A stretch of DNA of 7,056 nucleotides from Archaeoglobales archaeon (GTDB lineage Archaea; Halobacteriota; Archaeoglobi; Archaeoglobales; Archaeoglobaceae), in the NCBI GenBank assembly GCA_003663055.1, contig QMZF01000045.1, positions 1 through 7,056 of the forward strand. The letters run 5' to 3'. Below, one piece after another: positions 4,905 through 7,056 of this stretch; the stretch's first letter is position 1, and each line of letters begins with the position of its first letter. The translations under genes were made by a program, and so were the position numbers. Below the pieces are notes generated by a model. The model did not search any database and was not told the DNA's origin. It saw only the letters and a list, made by a program, of their open reading frames with translations.

Positions 4905-5254
4905 TGGTCCAAGTCCTGAAGAATTCTGCAGGAGATTTCTTTAAACGATAAATCTGTAAGGTAGTTTTTGATGTTCTTAGTTACTCTGCTGGGGCTACTG
5001 TTAGGATGGTTTTGAGTTGTTCACCCTTTAAGTGGCCTTAGGAACCCGAATGTTTCTTGAAATAGTAGGTAGGATCAGTGGCAGGAAGTCTTCTGATGTT
5101 TCGATGATTGCTGGGATTTATGGGTTTAATCGTTGTTGCAGGAAGGCAGGAACGTACAAGTTTGAGTCATAACAGTCGACCATTAAAGATACGCGTTTGA
5201 GGGCAACTCAGCCACCACAACAGGTTTTTTAACCACTAGATCAAAGCAAGTCCA
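4905..5254. other. Intergenic or degenerate region before the asparagine-synthetase-like gene
   Basis: These 350 nt hold no recognisable gene. Short open frames on the plus strand follow one another with shifts: a piece reading 'SPEEFCRRFL' that ends at 4942, another at 4952-5041 reading 'VVFDVLSYSAGATVRMVL', and a third, 5032-5172, reading 'IVGRISGRKSSDVSMIAGIYG'. They look more peptide-like than random sequence and could be remains of one decayed gene, but I cannot name a family. A small 8-bp tandem repeat, GCAGGAAG then GCAGGAA, lies at 5138-5152. The final 30 nt contain the promoter of the next gene. Confidence 0.45.
5225..5232 (+). promoter_or_regulatory. Probable TATA box of a leaderless asparagine-synthetase-like transcript
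   Basis: TTTTTTAA lies 22 nt before the ATG at 5255. Archaeal TATA boxes sit about 25 nt before the transcription start, which puts the start of RNA at or next to the ATG. No Shine-Dalgarno motif is present before 5255, consistent with a leaderless mRNA. GGTT/AACC arms (5223-5226 and 5231-5234) flank the box. Confidence 0.5.
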
Positions 5255-6409
5255 ATGTCCATATACGCCTTTGCAGAGGTTGAAGAAGGAAAGGCAAAGC
5301 GAATTTACGCTTCAGCCCGATATCCTTCAAGGCAAGCTGGTAACGTTTTCTGCGATGCAGACGAATTGATCTGTTCAGAAGATTCTCCCTTGAAAATAAA
5401 AGGCCCTTACGCGTTCGTTGCCTTTAAAGCAAGGTATGTGCTTGCTTCGAGGGATGTTCTCGGAAGCAGACCCCTCTACTATAGCCCAGAGGAGTTTGCG
5501 TTCTCCTCCTTCAAAAGCTATTTTGACGGCGAGGCGATTGAGCTCATGCCGGGTGAAGTTCTAAAGTTGAACTACGATGGTAGCATCGAAGAAAGAAAGT
5601 TCTACAGCTTTCATGATGTCTTTAGGAAGGAGGAGGCAAGTACAGATGAACTCGTTGAAAGGATAGAAAAATCGCTAGAAACTTTTAAACCCAGCGCTTC
5701 GTGCCTGGCTTTTTCGGGCGGCGTTGACTCATCACTACTTGCTGCCATGTACGATGTCCAGCTCATCAGCGTCACTGCAAGCAGGGAGGAGGAAGAACAC
5801 GTTAAGCGGGCTGCAAAACTTCTTAGCAAGGACATCGAAATCTTCAGGTTTGGCGAGCGGGAAGTAAGAGAAGCGTTGCCTGAGGTAATTAAAACAATTG
5901 AAACAACTAACCCGCTGCAAGTCTCGATAGGTGTTCCCATATACCTTGCAATGAAATTTGCGAAATCCCTTGGCTACAGCCGTATAATATTTGGCCAAGG
6001 AGCTGACGAGCTATTTGGGGGCTACAAACGCTACGAATCTTTAAGTCATGAAGAACTCGAAAATGCACTGATCAGCGATGTAAAAAACATAGGCAAGAAC
6101 AACCTTGTAAGAGATGTAAAGCTTTCTTATAGGACAGAAATGAAGATTTTAACTCCTTATCTGCAATGGGACGTCATATCGGCTGCGATAAGCATTCCTA
6201 CCGACATGAAGGTGAAAAGAGAGAACAACAAGGTTGTGAGAAAGTACATTCTAAGGCAGATAGCAAAGAAGTACATTCCAAACGAACTAGCGTACAGGGA
6301 TAAGAAGGCGGTGCAGTACTCTACAAAGACAACTAAGATTCTTGAAAAGCTTGCAAAGCAGGCAGGAATGGGCTTGGATGAATATTTGGTAGATTTCAAA
6401 CGCCAATAA
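5255..6409 (+). CDS. Asparagine-synthetase-like ATP-dependent amidotransferase lacking the glutaminase cysteine
   Basis: This 384-aa protein has the two-part layout of asparagine synthetase B in reduced form. The N-terminal part keeps structural features of the glutaminase domain, 'GPYAFVAF' (50-57), '[12 protein letters not shown]' (65-76) and 'MPGEVLKL' (98-105). It starts 'MSIYAF', without the Cys2 nucleophile, and is about 80 residues short. The synthetase part is complete in motifs: the PP-loop 'SGGVDSS' (154-160), '[11 protein letters not shown]' (247-257), and a C-terminal 'PTDMKVK...[14 protein letters not shown]...[10 protein letters not shown]' region. It should adenylate a carboxylate and transfer ammonia or another amine, but not hydrolyse glutamine itself. 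It could be an ammonia-dependent asparagine synthetase or an amide-forming enzyme with another substrate. The ATG is supported by the well-spaced TATA box. It converges on cofD with a 14-bp overlap of coding ends. Confidence 0.85.
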   Translation: MSIYAFAEVEEGKAKRIYASARYPSRQAGNVFCDADELICSEDSPLKIKGPYAFVAFKARYVLASRDVLGSRPLYYSPEEFAFSSFKSYFDGEAIELMPGEVLKLNYDGSIEERKFYSFHDVFRKEEASTDELVERIEKSLETFKPSASCLAFSGGVDSSLLAAMYDVQLISVTASREEEEHVKRAAKLLSKDIEIFRFGEREVREALPEVIKTIETTNPLQVSIGVPIYLAMKFAKSLGYSRIIFGQGADELFGGYKRYESLSHEELENALISDVKNIGKNNLVRDVKLSYRTEMKILTPYLQWDVISAAISIPTDMKVKRENNKVVRKYILRQIAKKYIPNELAYRDKKAVQYSTKTTKILEKLAKQAGMGLDEYLVDFKRQ

Positions 6410-7056
6410 CATCAAGGATGAACCTCGCAAGTCTCCTTTCGTCTTCCCTCTTTTTCATCAGTACGTTCGTCCTAAAAACTTCCACGTTCCTTTTAACGCT
6501 ATCGCCGTTATGAATTACTATGGCATCGAGAAAGTCGGAATAGCAGTCAACGACTCCTGAAGGCGATACTTCGAAACCCTTTGCCCTCATGAGCTTCGCT
6601 GCAGGCCCACTCACTGCTTTACTACCAATTATGGGCGAAACCGCAATTACTGTCCTCTTCCTCAAAAGCTCTTTTACACCTTTAACGGACAGGATCGGCA
6701 TTACGCTCGTTATAGGATTGCTCGGGCCAATAACGACGGCTTTGCTGTTTTTTATAGCTTTTTCAACATCCTTTGTCATTCTTGCCATCTCTATCCCTTT
6801 AAACACGACATCTATAACTTCAGGCTCTCCTCTTTGCTTTACCCAGAACTCCTGAAAGTGCATCTCACCCTCTGGCGTTATTACATGCGTTGCCACTTCT
6901 TCCTCGCACATGGGTAGCACTTCTTGCTTTACTCCATATCGCTTTGCAAGTTCTTTTGTTGCTGTGGTTAGTGAATAACCAGCCCTCAGCAACTCGCTCC
7001 TCAAGATATGTGTTGCCCTATCTGCATCGCCTATCATAAGCACTTCATCGCATCCC
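6396..7056 (-). CDS. cofD: 2-phospho-L-lactate transferase CofD, 5' end cut by window edge
   Basis: CofD joins the lactyl-phosphate group of lactyl-2-diphospho-5'-guanosine to the deazaflavin Fo, giving F420-0, a core cytoplasmic step in coenzyme F420 synthesis. The visible 219 residues match the middle and C-terminal parts: '[15 protein letters not shown]' just inside the cut end, '[13 protein letters not shown]', '[13 protein letters not shown]', '[21 protein letters not shown]', and '[13 protein letters not shown]'. The '[20 protein letters not shown]' tail is a close match to the family end. The frame stays open to position 7056 with no start, reading G-C-D-E-V before 'LMIGDADRA'. About 90-95 N-terminal residues, including the GGTG nucleotide-binding start, therefore lie outside. 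The gene appears intact and indicates an F420-using archaeon. Its stop lies inside the end of the convergent asparagine-synthetase-like gene. Confidence 0.96.
   Translation of the reverse strand, partial: GCDEVLMIGDADRATHILRSELLRAGYSLTTATKELAKRYGVKQEVLPMCEEEVATHVITPEGEMHFQEFWVKQRGEPEVIDVVFKGIEMARMTKDVEKAIKNSKAVVIGPSNPITSVMPILSVKGVKELLRKRTVIAVSPIIGSKAVSGPAAKLMRAKGFEVSPSGVVDCYSDFLDAIVIHNGDSVKRNVEVFRTNVLMKKREDERRLARFILDVIGV

Overview
The window looks like chromosomal DNA of an F420-making, thermophilic euryarchaeon; an Archaeoglobales member (Archaeoglobus, Ferroglobus or Geoglobus) is my best guess. This rests on the cofD gene for coenzyme F420 synthesis, the heavy use of AGA/AGG and ATA codons, archaeal ribosome binding sites of the GGTGA type beside a probable leaderless start, TATA-like boxes, and the mix of HEPN/MNT, DUF2283 and DUF2178/HTH families. 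The genus is inference only.

Layout from left to right. Positions 19-234 carry a small DUF2283 protein. Positions 235-632 have no convincing gene, but 470-585 is a dense cluster of nested inverted repeats resembling the end of an IS200/IS605-type element or a derived non-coding palindromic element. Positions 633-1332 hold an overlapping two-gene operon, a HEPN-domain protein followed by a minimal (MNT) nucleotidyltransferase. Positions 1520-1819 hold a three-times frameshifted DUF2178 membrane-protein pseudogene, followed immediately by an intact 62-aa XRE-type regulator (1822-2010). An inverted repeat at 1447-1472 around a TATA-like stretch is a plausible operator for that pair.

On the minus strand, 2038-4335 encodes a large DEAD/DEAH helicase with a C-terminal DUF1998-type cysteine cluster, related to the MrfA/YprA DNA-repair helicases. 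Positions 4414-4904 are the decayed remains of an AbrB-type antitoxin and a VapC (PIN-domain) toxin, recoverable only by following several frameshifts. Positions 4905-5254 have no recognisable gene and end in a promoter for the next gene. Positions 5255-6409 encode an asparagine-synthetase-like enzyme that lacks the N-terminal glutaminase cysteine. It meets tail to tail, with a 14-bp overlap, the minus-strand cofD gene (6396-7056), which runs off the right edge.

The housekeeping half (helicase, asparagine-synthetase-like gene, cofD) is intact. The accessory half is a patchwork of live and dead defence or toxin-antitoxin-like pieces. The most notable cross-cutting signal is that the pseudogenes carry tandem microduplications of 12-14 bp as well as single-base losses. 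In two cases removing one repeat copy restores a sensible reading frame.
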